From assembly GCA_911387785.2 (NCBI GenBank), contig OU426982.1, positions 126,427,993 to 126,491,992 of the forward strand: DNA of 64,000 nucleotides, written 5' to 3'. Below the pieces are notes generated by a model. The model had not been told where the DNA came from, ran no database searches, and was given only the letters and a program-made list of their open reading frames with translations. A program made the translations under genes and the position numbers. This document shows, in pieces, positions 44,700 through 58,013 of this stretch (position 1 is its first letter; each line of letters begins with the position of its first letter). The DNA comes from Aelia acuminata (lineage: Eukaryota > Arthropoda > Insecta > Hemiptera > Pentatomidae).

Positions 44700-46684
44700 A
44701 AATAAATAAAAATTTTAATTATTATTAAATAATGATATGTCAAAAAGTCGACGCTCTAACATGAATTGAGTACAGGACTAGCCAACTTTAACAATTTATA
44801 TTATTAATATATTCTGCTTCAGGCAAAACTAATTTGCCAAGCCATCTTACTCTGAATTTGAGTAGAGCAGAACAGACGAATACATCGTGTTTGATCTAAA
44901 CGTCCCACAGATGATTGTACATATTATTAATTATATAATTGTTTTTATTTTTATTTTTTAAATGTATATTATCAAGAAACGTCGGGACACAAATAAATAA
45001 ATGAGGATCAATTTGTAAATATTAAAATACAATCTGTGGCCTGAACTAAAAGAAAAATTTTAATAAAAAACTATCTACAATGCCATCCCTCATATGTCAT
45101 AAGGACTGCCAAACATACCCTTCTGGAAAACACGCGATTCTCATATATTCATGGAGCCTTAATAATGAAAACGACCCATGATAAAATTTTTGAAAAGTAT
45201 CGAATTCTACAATCTGATATAAAATTGATTATATTTTTTGGCAAATATAATCACCCCTCACGGGTAGATACTTTGAAATAAATAAGGAAATTAAATATTT
45301 ACATTTCGATATTAAATCAACATAACTACTTATATAAGTATTTATATTAGGAAGATTAACAATATATTCTAATAAATTAGTGGAGAGATTATCAAATCTT
45401 TCTTTTTTTTATATATGTTTATTAAAAAAAATTCAAAATCTTTACTAATTTTCCCTATGGTTCGGAAATTTCTTCCATGTTCAGGGTATTTTTTATTTGT
45501 AATTTTTCTCTTATTTACGCCCCCTTTATTTTTGCTTGCAACCAATTTTTCAATTACCATTATTTAACATAACTCCAGTTTAAAAAAAAAAAATGCTAAC
45601 GTAGGGAACAGGCATCAATACTTTCAATGAACAAATAGTCAAGTTCTCTCAGTGTTTACCAGGCACCTCAATTTTATGCACATTTTTTTGTACACGAGAC
45701 ACCGGCTCAAAGGTTCAAAGATATTTCTCACTCTGAGAGTTACATTGGAGAGTTTAAAGTACAAATGTAACATTAAGATAGTTCAAGAACTACTAACTAA
45801 CGTAAATTATATGGAAATTAACGGAGTTAAGCGATAGTAGTTAAAAAAGTGAAAGTCATCTACGTTCTTCTACGTACATCTTTTATATTAATGTAAGCCG
45901 TTAATTATCGTGAATGTGCCTTTGATTAAAGTGAAGACGGTTTTCAACCAAGAAATCGTGTGGCTCCCTTAACAGATAAATTTGTACGAAAATTATTTGC
46001 GATGCTGTAAAGATCGAGATAAATTCCATGATTGAGCGGAACCAAACTGAAGCAAATAGTTGATTGAGCTGAAATTTACCAAGGAGTGTAGAAGATTGGT
46101 TTCAGCAAACCAAATTAGGAGGCATTTACGTACATTACCGCACATGCGAAAAATATCAATAAATCTATCGCCATTACTCAAAATAACACGTCACTTTATC
46201 GCTTATTTTATTATAAAGAAAATTGTTTTGCACCATTGCATCTTCTCATCAATATGCAATTTTTCCTATGGGCGTGAAAAATATTATTTCACAATAACAG
46301 AATATATAACATTTATTACACTTTGAGTTAGTTTTATTAACCTGATTATGTTTCTTCTAAGTTCTTTATTAGTGTATATTTTTCAATATTTTATCTTTTT
46401 TATATATATTTTTTTTCATTCATTATTGAGCTATTCACCTTCCTATATTTATTATATTATTGTTATTTTTTTTTTAAGCCCGTTTAAGCCTCACACCTCA
46501 ACGAAAATGACATTTGTAAATCGTAATCAAGCAGTATTTAAAACAATATCTAAAAGTTGTTTGTCAGGATATTGCAAGTAATATATCAAAAATATAAAAA
46601 AGCCGAAACAGGCATTAAAGATACAGATAGAAATCAAATTTTTTTGATTGTTTAAGTTGAATATTTATAAAATAAATATTTAAA

Positions 46685-46685
<1 letters not shown>
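44700..46685. other. AT-rich stretch, no gene seen
   Basis: Only short frames of AT-biased composition. Confidence 0.4.

Positions 46686-46760
<75 letters not shown>
46686..46760. repeat. AT microsatellite
   Basis: (TA)n of about 75 bp with one GT interruption. Confidence 0.95.
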
Positions 46761-46763
<3 letters not shown>

Positions 46764-46764
46764 A

Positions 46765-49700
46765 AAGTTTTAAATAGAAAAAAATAATGAACTACCAACC
46801 AAAATTATATTTATAATTTTGCTCATGAATAACCATGAATTAAAGTAATCATTAAATTCATTCATTGTATATAAAACATATTTTTAATATATATTTTATT
46901 ATAAAAATGAGGTTTTTATTATATCCCAAACGATCATTGGTTAATGTTTATAAGCATTCTATATTTATCATCTGAGCAACTGTTAAAATAATGGATGAAA
47001 TCTCTCCAGTAATTTCAAAACTTAAACATTTGGGAAATTTTATTTTATTTTATAGGTCAAAATAATTCGGAGAATGAAGTAGAAAATGTGGTTTTGCATG
47101 ATACTCATTGTTTTTCAACCTTTAAAGTTGAAAAATAAGTTTTTTATTGTATAGGGTTGTGATTTTATACAAACATTTTTTTCCAACATACTCCACAGTA
47201 GAAGCTTAAATCCAGCAGAGTTAGTATGAAATATTAAAACATATTAGTAAAACATAAAAAAACATTACATTTCTTTAATTCATGTTTGAGAATTTTGGTT
47301 GGACTAAATTAGTGTGCCCTTGTCCAGAACATTCAATTTTTTTTTTTTCAAAAAATCGATACAAACAATATTTTAATAAATCGATTAAATACTTAAATTT
47401 TTCAAAAATCGAATGATCATCATATGTCGTTGAAGCACATCACTTACGACTAATAGGTAATCACCTCATTAAACAGGTGATGACAGGTGAGCACCGCTAA
47501 TTATGGTTCAAACATTACGGGAATAATACAATTAAATACCATTCATAGGTTTATTATTAATAATTTTTAACAAAATTATTTATTTTTATTTATAATAAGT
47601 TTTTCCGGTATACCTCTTGAAGCAGGTGAATCGGTTGAAATATATCGTGTCGTCTCAGAAAATATTTTACTAATGTTAAGATGCTTTTGGAAGCTTATGT
47701 AGATGAATATGCATATACATATTTAAAAGGCAACTATATACATATACATTAAACAATATCTCATCCTCCTCTGCCTTTTAATTCCTTTCCAATATATTCA
47801 GAAAAAAAATTCTAATTAGCCATTAATATGTATACAAAATTATAATTAGCCCAACTGCATGTTTGTATTGTTTACGTGCAAATACGCTTAAATGTATAAA
47901 TAATTTCTTTTACCTTTTATGAAGAAAAAAAATTGACAAATCGATGTGAACTCCCCTTTTATAACAATTTATAAATGATGATAAATGTTTTTCGAAGAGA
48001 CAGATAAGAAAAAAGCAACAAAATTTTTATTTCAAATAATAAAGGGGTGTAAAAATCGTGGCGAATTTTAACGTTAAATTCTATTTAGAATTGAAGAATT
48101 AGTTATGAACTCGGTAATTTTTTGAGTGATTACCTTGATTTCATAACTGACAATTATTATTATTTTGTTTTTGATAACTATTAAGGTAATAGATATAAAC
48201 GTATCTATTCACACTGAATTAAAACTTTTTAAAGGTAAATTTTTAAGAAAAGTTTTTTTTTAAATATTTGCTAGCATATCGAACACTGAATTTTAAATGA
48301 AGTTGAATTAAATATGTGATATGAAGTTCTATAAATAATGCATTATAGGAAAATCGAGTCATGCCACTGCATTCTCATTTAAAACGCTTTATTTTCATAA
48401 CCATTTCAAGCAAAACATTTGCTTTAATTTTTTTCAGGCTATTTCAAACCCGGCTTTCCAAACTCAGTCCAAATATTACTGACCTTTTACAAATTATGAT
48501 TTTATGACTTTATTCAAATTACAATCAAATTTCTGAAGAGTTCTTTAATAATATGGAATATGGGTACATCTCTAATAATTTCTATAATTCCTTTCTTTCT
48601 TTGTAGAGAAGACATTCAATACTCGTACTGGATAGAAATAAAGGAATTTAGGCATTAGGAAGAATATCTCACAGTGAAAGAAACACTTTAACACCGTATT
48701 GTGTGTCGTTAATCTTTCCGGCCCAGCAAGCTTTACGCCGGTCTTTAATGTGCAGTACCATTACTTGTACCTTAGTTGCAATATGAAATTATTCTCTCAG
48801 GTATTTCAGACACTCAGTTCATTCCACCGTATTAATATTTTGATACAACTCGATATTTGTATTACGAATGAATTTCGGTAGTTTTAATTTTTTAATCATC
48901 GACAAGCAATTAATTATTTTTATTTGAATCATTGAATCGATTAAAGAGAGTTGAACGGTTATTGTTAATATAATATTTTCTTATGTGTATCATTTTGATA
49001 TGAACAGGTAATGAGATTTTAATTCAAAAGGTCGACGCTATTGCGTTGAAATAATCTTTTTTATCATTTGTCGACATCAAAACTAAAAACGAACGATTTA
49101 CGTCAGTTTTATTCAAAAGTATAATTTTGAGATATTATAGTCGTTCATTTCTTCACCTATATTGAAAAATACAAACAAGTGAAGTACCTAAAACATCTCA
49201 TCTTTATGTCCCAGAAAAAGTTAATAGAAAATATAGTTCTCCGAATGAAATATGAATTTATTATCGGTTTCTATATGTTAATATTTTTTCATGCCGTGCA
49301 TATCTATATATCCTACAAATTATGCCTTTGCATTCGATGTAGCATAGAATTTGGCTTAACAGTACAAATGATAAGAGAAAAAAATTAATAAAACAAGCCT
49401 TAAATTAGAAGGGAAACTAATCCATAAACGTGTATTAAAGATTAAAAATAAATAATATTCAATTTGGTCCTTTCAGAGCAATACTGAATGATTATTTTAT
49501 TATCAAGAACTTTACCTTACAGGTCAATTTCTCAGTTCTTACGGAACTATTTCTATTGTTTTTTTTGTTTTTTTTTATATATAATTTGTTCATCGAGGAT
49601 AAAAACAGAAAAAAAAAAGGATAAGAATAATAACTCATTAATTTTCCATTCTATTTCAATAATAAATAATAAATAACTATCGAAAGATTTTACATTATGT

Positions 49701-51290
49701 TTTTGGAATTTATTAATTTTTGCTATGATAATTATTACTTTATGAAGTAATAAACGTTATCTCAGTAAATATAGTATACGCATTGTAATATTTTTCAAGT
49801 ATATCAGGAACAACATTATACTAAAAAGAGTCAACATTTTTTATTAATTATTTAGTTTTGCATAAATTTAGTTAACTTAACTCTTAACTCTTCCACTGAT
49901 TTTGCATATAATTATATATGCACAGATTATAATTTATTATTTTATTTTAAATATTTGCTAATAAAGTATTATTATTATTATTATTATTATTGTTATAATT
50001 AGACATTCGATTACATTTTCTAGACGCGGGAATTTGGCTCGAAATTTTGCTTTATCCAATTTACTGTATGTATTAACTCAATTAATTTTAATATTTTCGA
50101 ATAAGTTGAAAATAATCAGCATCTACAATCGAACTGAAATTTAATGATATTTATTCCTTATTTAAGTTTATCTAAATAATGTCAAGTTAAAAAACTAATT
50201 AGTTAAAGAGGCATTCTTTAACTGCTACCCACAATACAACTTTAATAATTAAACTAAAGAATATAAAATATTAAAAGTGGGAGCTTAAAACACCGATTAA
50301 TATTCTCCTTTAACTGCTATAGGTTTTTTGCATTCCATGTAAAAACTATTACATTGTTTGTGGCAATTTTTAAGTTGAATTTAAATAAGCAAATGCCTGA
50401 GAGTTCATAAATAATTTTAGTTCATTGGAAGTATTGAAAATTTTAATTAATATTCGAAATAATCTTTATATAGTAGATCTTTATATTTTTTTAAAGATGA
50501 AAAATGCTTTTAAAACTATATAGCCATTTTTATTTATTTTTTTAAACAGCCTCTAATCCGGCAAGAATTTAATACTTCTATTTATTATAATCAATATATA
50601 GTTATTTATTTAAGTTCCGAGACCTTATTTTTTTTAATAAAACAATATTGATAATATGATAGCTAAAGAATTCATTTTTTATTAAGAAGACAAATAGGTA
50701 TATATGTATAATCAGAATATTTTTATGAAAAACTCTAATTCAGAATTGTGTTGTTTATTTTTATTTGTGCGTTTTGTAATTGTAAATCTGACTAATAAGT
50801 TTTATAAAAATATTAGATAAGGTTATACACTAATTATTTTAAATGTTTTTAAACAAATATTATGTTTTTCATCGGAATATTTAAATAGGAATATTACCGT
50901 TATTCTTAACAAATAATCTAGCAATCCTAAAAAAATTATTTTTTAATTTTTATCATATATAATTTATTTCTATTCAAGCACGGGTAATATTTGATCGTTG
51001 GCTAAAAAAATAGCGCCTGTATCTGTTTTTTTTTTTTTCAAATTGTGTAATTATTTCAGAATTATACACTATTTAAAAAAGGTAATACAAAAATAAAAAT
51101 AATAAATGAAAAATATCAAACTATATGAATTTTATAGCTGTTTCTGTTGAAGTGGCGGATTTTATAGAGACTTTAACGCCTCGATTTAGCATTCTAAAAA
51201 CAAAACAAGATACCAAGAAAAGAAAATGCTTTTTAAAATCTATTGTTCTATGACAGAGTTTTGTGAAGCTGTTCTGCGGTGAAACGTTAG
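46765..51290. other. Long AT-rich stretch, no gene or element recognised
   Basis: The longest repeat-poor part of the window. Contains an ATT microsatellite (about 49967-49990) and chance frames. Confidence 0.4.
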
Positions 51291-51319
51291 CCAGTTGTTC
51301 TTATGATTGAAACACAAAC

Positions 51320-51560
51320 CAAAAAAAAAAAAAAAAAAAAGATTAAAAATGTTTTAACTCGTGTCGTTTTAAATGCCCCGTTGAAGGGGACGCTGCCAGA
51401 GAGGCACTCAATAATCCCGGAGACTTTAATGCCGGGATTAGAAGAATGGTACATGGGAAGGGATTCAAATGTGACTGGATCTAGATCTGTCAGGAGGGGC
51501 ATTAGGCTCTTCAGCATACAAAGGATTGTAAATCGGATCCACTCGGGCAATTAGGAGTGT
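51320..51560. other. GC-richer block open on both strands, unrecognised
   Basis: It follows an A-run at 51321-51339. The plus-strand frame (51303-51554) and minus-strand frame (51550-51287) fully overlap. The A-run next to a compact GC-richer block on the minus-strand downstream side could also fit an old retroposed copy. Confidence 0.3.
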
Positions 51561-51920
51561 CCTGTCTTTTCTTATCAGTGACTTAGGAGATGCCTCTAAC
51601 TCTTATGTCTTTGTCACTAGTCTTCAGTCTATGGATCGAAGGCATTATTAAGAAGAATTGTATTTGTATATTATTATCTGTTTTATACATTGGTAAATAG
51701 AAAATTTAAGGAATTGTTTTTAAGTTGAGAGGTTTATTATATAAAAAATAAAATTAATTTTAATTTTGTTATAAGTTATTGCAATCGTATTGTGTACTTG
51801 CACACTATGGGTAATATTACATGGGTACCGATCATGTTTGATTATCAACCCCGCACTATTTGCTGATATGGACAAAGATCAAAGTTGATGATGGCATCTA
51901 TAGAAAGAGAGAGGACTTAC

Positions 51921-52009
51921 CGTCGAAAATGTTGATGGTTCCTGAGTCCACGGTTGAAGATGTTGATGATGCGGTTGAAAAGAAGCGGGACACCGGAGAC
52001 AAGACACTA
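51921..52009 (-). CDS. Candidate internal coding exon of the same unrecognised host gene
   Basis: On the minus strand a pyrimidine-rich tract ending GTGATATCAG precedes an 89-bp block that ends at ...TTCGACG|GTAAGT, an ideal donor. One base completes a codon, then 29 codons read SVLSPVSRFFSTASSTSSTV followed by DSGTINIFD, with one base left. The next downstream candidate exon (22747-22845) starts with two bases, so the junction codon becomes Glu and the frame stays open. The other two frames are closed, one at this exon's first codon and one shortly into the next exon. The Ser/Thr-rich sequence has no recognisable domain. The distance between the exons (about 29 kb) would make a very long intron. 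Confidence 0.5.
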
Positions 52010-52290
52010 CTGATATCACAGAGCACAGAGAAGGGACATGGTCACTAAGGCTGTGTGCAGTGTGCAGGCGGCCCTGACCCCCCTCCCCCTAAAGCGTGGG
52101 TGGGGGGTGGAAGGCAGGGGTGGGGGAAGAGCCTCGACCAATCATCATCATTTAACAATCTATCAACCTTAGCGCTCTCTATCTAAGAGTTATTTCATCA
52201 ACTTGTTGGCGACAATATGTCCTATGTGGGGAATGAGCAAATCGGTTCTCTACAGGTACCTGTTGATCACAAACCTGTTGCATATGTATA
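52010..52290. other. GC-rich flank of the exon candidate
   Basis: C- and G-runs at 52076-52130, unlike the surrounding AT-rich DNA, lie upstream of the candidate exon on the minus strand. This could be intronic, a 5' UTR or a promoter-proximal GC patch. Confidence 0.3.
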
Positions 52291-52681
52291 GGGTAAACCG
52301 TACAGTTATTGACACCCTTAAGACTAAATTTCTGTAGATTAATTTTTAAAAAATACTTTTTATAAAGGGATCAAATAGAAACTTCCTGTAGCTCCTCATT
52401 ATCTATCCCCATAAAGACTCAAGAGTTTTTTTTGGGTCATAAGTTCAATATTTTTACAATATGGCAATATTTATTGTTAAAAGTGCCAAATCTAGTTATT
52501 GGCACCCTGTGGATTTAATTGTGAAATCTTCCCTATGGTTAGTTTGTTAAAGTCTTACTTTATAAATGCCTTGGAGGACCCTTCAAACATTAGACTCATG
52601 TATATCTTGTAATAAAATTGGGACTTCTTTACCTATTTCTTTAAGTTATAGTTGGGGTGCCAATAACTGTATGGTTTACCC
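52291..52681 (+). mobile_element. MITE M1, copy 2
   Basis: TA-flanked, 391 bp, starts GGGTAAACCGTACAGTTATT and ends GTATGGTTTACCC. Confidence 0.88.
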
Positions 52682-52834
52682 TACCTCTTCTTATTTCATG
52701 CTTCCTAAATTATTTCTTATATCTCTATATCGATGAAATGACATGACATGACAAAAAAATGAAATCCGTTTTTAGAAATACGGACTAAATATAAATCTGA
52801 GTTTTCAATCTTTTGATCTATATGAAAAGTGATA

Positions 52835-53259
52835 GGGTATAAGGTAAAACATACAGTTATTGGCACTCAGTGCAGTTATTGGCACCCCAACTTTAAACTT
52901 AAAGAAATAGGTAAAGAAGTCCTAATTTTATTACAAGATATACATGAGTCTAATGTTTGAAGGGTCCTCTAAGTCAACCATGAAGTAAGACTTTAACAAA
53001 CTAACCATAGGGAAGATTTCACAATTAAATCCATAGGGTGTCAATAACTAGTTTTTGCACTTTTAACAATAAATATTGCCATATGGTAAAACTATTGAAC
53101 TTTTAACCCAAAAAAACCTCTTGAATCTTTGTAAGGATAGATAAAGAGGAGTTATAGGAAGTTTCAATTAGATCCCTTCATAAGAAGTATTTATTTTAAT
53201 GTCACCACTGAAATTTAGTCTTAAGGGTGCCAATAACTGTACGGTTTATATTTGTACCC
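52835..53259 (-). mobile_element. MITE M1, copy 3, inverted relative to copy 2
   Basis: Same family in opposite orientation 153 bp away, TA-flanked, with an outer GGGTA/TACCC extension and small insertions in both TIRs. Confidence 0.85.
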
Positions 53260-53330
53260 TATATTTTTTTTTAGGTAAATTACGTTTTTTATTATTGTAT
53301 TCAATTTTAATTTTTTATTGAACTGCTCTT

Positions 53331-53580
53331 CAAAGATTACTCAAACATTATTTTGTATAATTTCATTTAGAAGTCTCTTCCTCCTGCGGTATGCTTGATT
53401 TTCTTTTTCCTCGGATGAATTTCCTCTTTTATAGGTACTCTTCCTTACTCTGTTTAAAGTATCAACATACTTTTTAGTGTTTAAGTTTATTAAACATTAA
53501 ACTGCTCATATATCCGTAGAATTTTAGTGTTCGATTTCAGATAGCCTACTTTCATGTCTTCAATCAATCCTATTATATTT
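53331..53580. repeat. Dispersed repeat R5, copy 1
   Basis: Blocks such as CTCAAACATTATTTTGTATA, CATTAAACTGCTCA and TTTTAGTGTTCGATTTCAGA recur in the same order at 56928-57280. It is shorter by an internal deletion. Confidence 0.75.
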
Positions 53581-53589
53581 CCTTTTAAA

Positions 53590-55600
53590 TAACTTAAATT
53601 ATTTCCTTTTAAATGATAAAATTATTTCTAACGAATTACTGGATATATCCATTTTAATTTTGCTAAATCTATTAGTAATATTATTTTTTAAATATTAAAT
53701 TTTTTTGGGTCCACGAAAATATACCTATCCTGGGCTACTTTACTGAGGGAAACACAATACAAAGGCGTGTTATGCTTTAATATTATTTTTAAATTTGAAC
53801 ATTCATAGATGCAGGCATTTTTTCAGTTAGATTTTTTTTTTAATGTCATTGATTTTTTTTTTTAAATAAACAAAATAAAATCTACCGTATACATTCCTAT
53901 TGAGTAAGCCCTACAATATATACATTATTTAACCCTTTTAATATCGAGTCAGATTGTATTTAAAAAACTTCTTTATTTACAAGATCCTAAAAATGTATAT
54001 TCATTATATAGCTCCACCACTGCGCTTTTTTCATTGAATACAATTTTTTTTTTTTTTTAATTTACACATTTATAAATTAATAAATAAATAAATATATAAA
54101 TAATAAATAAAGATGTAAAAATGTATTTACAAATTTTTGATTAATCAAACAACATAGTTGTAGGTAGGTGTAGTCTGTCTTTCAATTATCGGATTTATTT
54201 TAATTTTACGGGCCCTCAGAAATATATAAGGCTTGAATCCCATTTATGAAGATTGATCTGTGCACATCACCGATATAGTTCCAGCAAACTTTTATAGGTC
54301 AAATTATTTATAATATCGATAAAATTTAATATAATTGTATATGTTTCTCCCTTACAAATATTCGTTATCGAAATTAATATTTTTAACTTATTATTTACTG
54401 ACTAATTTACTTGCTGATTTACTGACTATTTTTATTGTACAATTATTTTTTAATATTTTATAAACAAATCAATGTTTCTCACGTCCAGCCAAAAACTTCT
54501 AGAAGTCTCTTCAATAAGTCTCAGCTCTTAATTCAGTCCCATAAATTCCTCTGCCATTTTGGTTTTGGTGTAGATCATAATACGATGTAAAATTATTGAC
54601 ATAATAAATAACATTATGAACTGCTACTGATGTAAATTGGAATTCTCACATCCTTGCATAATTTTTTCCCCCGAGGTATTAGTAAAATTTGTTTTTGAGC
54701 AGTTCTGTAATTTCCATAGTATTTTTTTTTTTTTTTAATGTGATTTATTTAAAAACAAAATTACAAAAAAATAATATAAAATCACTAAAAAAAAAATTGT
54801 TGAAATTTTGAAATAGCTTCCTTGTTTTTTTAGGACTAATTTATGAAAAAAATTACTAGATTCACGCGTTTTTCAAAATTATTTTTAGTAGGAATTTTCG
54901 GTCCAAGAAATCCTTTTCTGACTTCTTCCACATTTTATTATATTCAATATAGCCCGAATTTCTATAACACAATAATCTCAACAGTACCACATAATCTTTA
55001 GTGTTTCGCCTACAAAAAATGAAACGGATATCTGACAAAGAAGATTGTAGACAAAGAAGATTTCGAGTGTGCTAAAGAGCGGTAAACCAACGAAGTCTAT
55101 CCGAGAATTCCGAGAACGTATTTTTTTTTTCATTCCTTCGGAGATAGATGGCATATAACTACCATATGGTGGACTTGATTATCAATGAAATATTGTATAG
55201 TTAATTGATATAGTTTTTTAGTTATATCATTGGTGAATGATGGAATTTTAAAAATATCCAAAATGAATGGTTTTAGACCTCCCCGAAAAGATTCAAACCC
55301 TCCTTTAAAGATTTTTTTTTTTAAATTGACTTTTTTATTGAAATGAAAATATGTATAAATAAATTAAAATAAATAATAAATCTGCATTAATGAAGAACAA
55401 ATGATATAAAAAGATCATCTGAAACCATTGTCTATTGACATTAATAACAATTAATAATAACTTAGAGCTTGGCCATCGTATTTAAGACGCCGGAAAGGGT
55501 TTTTTGGAATAATTTTTGATTGATAAAAGGTCATGAATTTGAGGATTTGGTTGAATATGTAGTTTGTAAATAAAAGTGATTTATTTATTCTTCTATATGT
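53590..55600. other. AT-rich stretch, no gene seen
   Basis: Several T/A runs. A single heat-shock-element-like CTTCTAGAAG at about 54498 is probably chance. Confidence 0.4.
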
Positions 55601-55603
55601 CTT

Positions 55604-55919
55604 TTGTTTCTGGTGATTAACATGCAACTAAATTTTATTATAATATTTTTATTATCTTATGTGCGACGTTTCGGACCTTCTGTACATCATCAAGCACCTT
55701 AAAATTTTCTAAATTGAAAAATTTTATAAAATTTTACGTCTTCTTATTCTACATGATATGTCCAAACATTGCATCATTCACTGGCTTCTGATGGAATCGT
55801 CTTGATTTCCCCTTCAATTTAGAAATTTTTTAAGGTACTCGACGATGGACAGAGGGTCCGAAACGTCGCACATATTACAGATAATAAAAATGTCGTTGGA
55901 TATTAATCACCAGAAACAA
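55604..55919. mobile_element. Foldback element with hammerhead-like cores in both arms
   Basis: The arms (55604-55735 and about 55816-55919) are reverse complements, sharing TTTCTGGTGATTAA and TGTGCGACGTTTCGGACC. The right arm reads CGACGATGGAC, AGAG and GGTCCGAAACGTCGC on the plus strand. The left arm reads TTGATGATGTAC...GGTCCGAAACGTCGC on the minus strand. No coding sequence. Confidence 0.7.
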
Positions 55920-55920
55920 G

Positions 55921-56090
55921 TACCTAACATCTTACAGGATCGGGATCTACATTTTACGTCCTATCTGAGGGACGGCATAGCCAAGGATTTTTACTCCCTT
56001 TAAAAAATCCTAGGGCCACAGCGGGACGCAGAGTTGCGACCTTTAGTATTGCAGGTTGCCATGCTAACCACTATACCACAGGTGACCCCT
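55921..56090 (-). mobile_element. SINE-A, copy 9, tail-truncated
   Basis: The head and first half of the body lie on the minus strand. The truncation point touches the right end of the foldback element. The 69-codon frame at 56034-56243 starts inside it and is not a gene. Confidence 0.8.
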
Positions 56091-56099
56091 ATTTCGGAT

Positions 56100-56925
56100 A
56101 GTGTGCAATTCAGTTGTAGAACCAGAAATTTTGTGAGAGGGCGCACTTTTTTTTTTTTTTTTTTACATTTTATGAGTATTGAAGGCCTTAATTTAAAATA
56201 TGTATTAATGCATAGTGACGTTGCAAAGTACTATTCAATTTGAAATGCAATCCATTTTCATATTGTGAACTTAAAAAATGACTAAATATAGCGCTTTTAA
56301 CATAGAAATAGTAATAGTTAATTAGTGTTCTAACCTCTCAGGGAGGCATATTGAGGTATTTTTACATAATTTTATGACACTAAAAGCGCTAAGGATTCCA
56401 CATTCTTTTTCTGGAGTAAAAAGTTGGAGTATATTAAAACTTTTAGATCGTAAAATCGGAATATAATAGGAATTTTTCTTCGTTTCTGTCTTGTGTGATG
56501 ATTTCAAATAAGACGCTACTCAAGGTTCTACTAGGTAACGTGATCACATTTTACATTATTAATTTATTCTATTATATTTATGACCTCTGAATTTTACATT
56601 TTTTTATAAAGACAGGCGTAATTTCAAATTCATTTGGGTTCCCATTTATCTATATCTAAGACATGTTAATAAATAATAGTTTTGTCATTAACATATAACC
56701 TGGACAGAGTGCTGATTGGAGCGCTACCTCGCGGCGTCAGCGTCAACTAATCCATGCGCTTCCACTTTCTTGGAAAACCTCATGTGCAAGATAATTTACC
56801 TATATTGCAATGACACAACTATTTTTGATAGACTATTTTTTTATTTGAACAAAAATAATATATATATTATCTAAACTATGTTTTCTATTTTTTGGTTTAA
56901 TTTTATTTTTTTTATTTTACCGGAT
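56100..56925. other. No gene seen
   Basis: T-run at 56149-56164. A GC-richer patch at 56700-56770 without boxes or frame. Confidence 0.4.
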
Positions 56926-56927
56926 TT

Positions 56928-57280
56928 CAAAGAACGCTCAAACATTATTTTGTATAATTATAATTTCATTCAGAAGTTTCTTCCTTCAGTATGCTTGATT
57001 TTTTTTCCTTGGACAAATTTCCTCAGTTAAAATTTTTCTTTTCACCCATTTAAATCCTCACTTCAGAAACAACCTTACTTTTCTTATTTCTATTCCAAAA
57101 TCATTTTCATATTATCAGTATTGAATCTTCTGAACTCTTCTTACTCCGATTAACATATGCACCATATATTTTATGCCTTATGTTTATCGAACATTAAACT
57201 GCTCACACATCCCTAGAATTTTAGTGTTCGATTTCAGATAGCTACTTTCATGACTTCAATCAATCCCACTATATATTTAC
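56928..57280. repeat. Dispersed repeat R5, copy 2
   Basis: The longer direct copy of 53331-53580. The reading frames of neither copy stay open. Confidence 0.75.
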
Positions 57281-57284
57281 TTAT

Positions 57285-58010
57285 TAAATATCCGCTTTAT
57301 GTCTTATTTTTTATATATTTTTTACAATAAATTATCTCTCTATCTTGAGCTGTATTTTTTTTATCCAGTTTTATAACTGTTCTATAATGCCATAAGATGC
57401 CATATTTATGCATTCATATGGAGGTTCAGGATAGGATAGAATCAGGTTATGTGGTGATCAGCTGCCAAGGTTATTACGCCCTACATAGCATTGTTAATAA
57501 CTACTGTAATAAAATGTAATCGTAAATAACGTCTTAATTTTTCAAATATTTTTTCACATTTTTGTAAGCTTTTCTTATATTATTTTTTTTAAATTATTTA
57601 TTTACAATTTTTCTTCATTGTTCTGATGAAACTAAGTACATTTTTATGTTATAAAATATTAAGTATATAATAGTACCTACTTTTGTATACATACATACAT
57701 TATTATTATTATATCCCATTACCTTATTGCCTTAAATTATATAATTTACATATTACATTATATACGTATACACACATACGTATATAAACATACAGTAAAT
57801 ATATATACACGATAGATACACATATTATAGGAATATATACATACATAATGGGATTAAATCTTTTCATATATGTTACATTCTTTTATAATGGAAATAATTT
57901 TTTCTGCATTAGCCGAATATTTTTTTTTTTCTCAATCGCTCATATTTTTTTATTTATTTTATTTTTAATAACCTGCTTAGAACCTGAATAACAGCTTTCT
58001 TGATGTCCAA
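57285..58010. other. AT-rich stretch, no gene seen
   Basis: TACA/TATACA-rich low-complexity DNA near 57690-57850. Confidence 0.4.
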
Positions 58011-58013
58011 AGA

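Noticed and set aside
54490..54515. Heat-shock element
   Set aside because: A single TTCTAGAA dimer in AT-rich DNA without a promoter or gene nearby.
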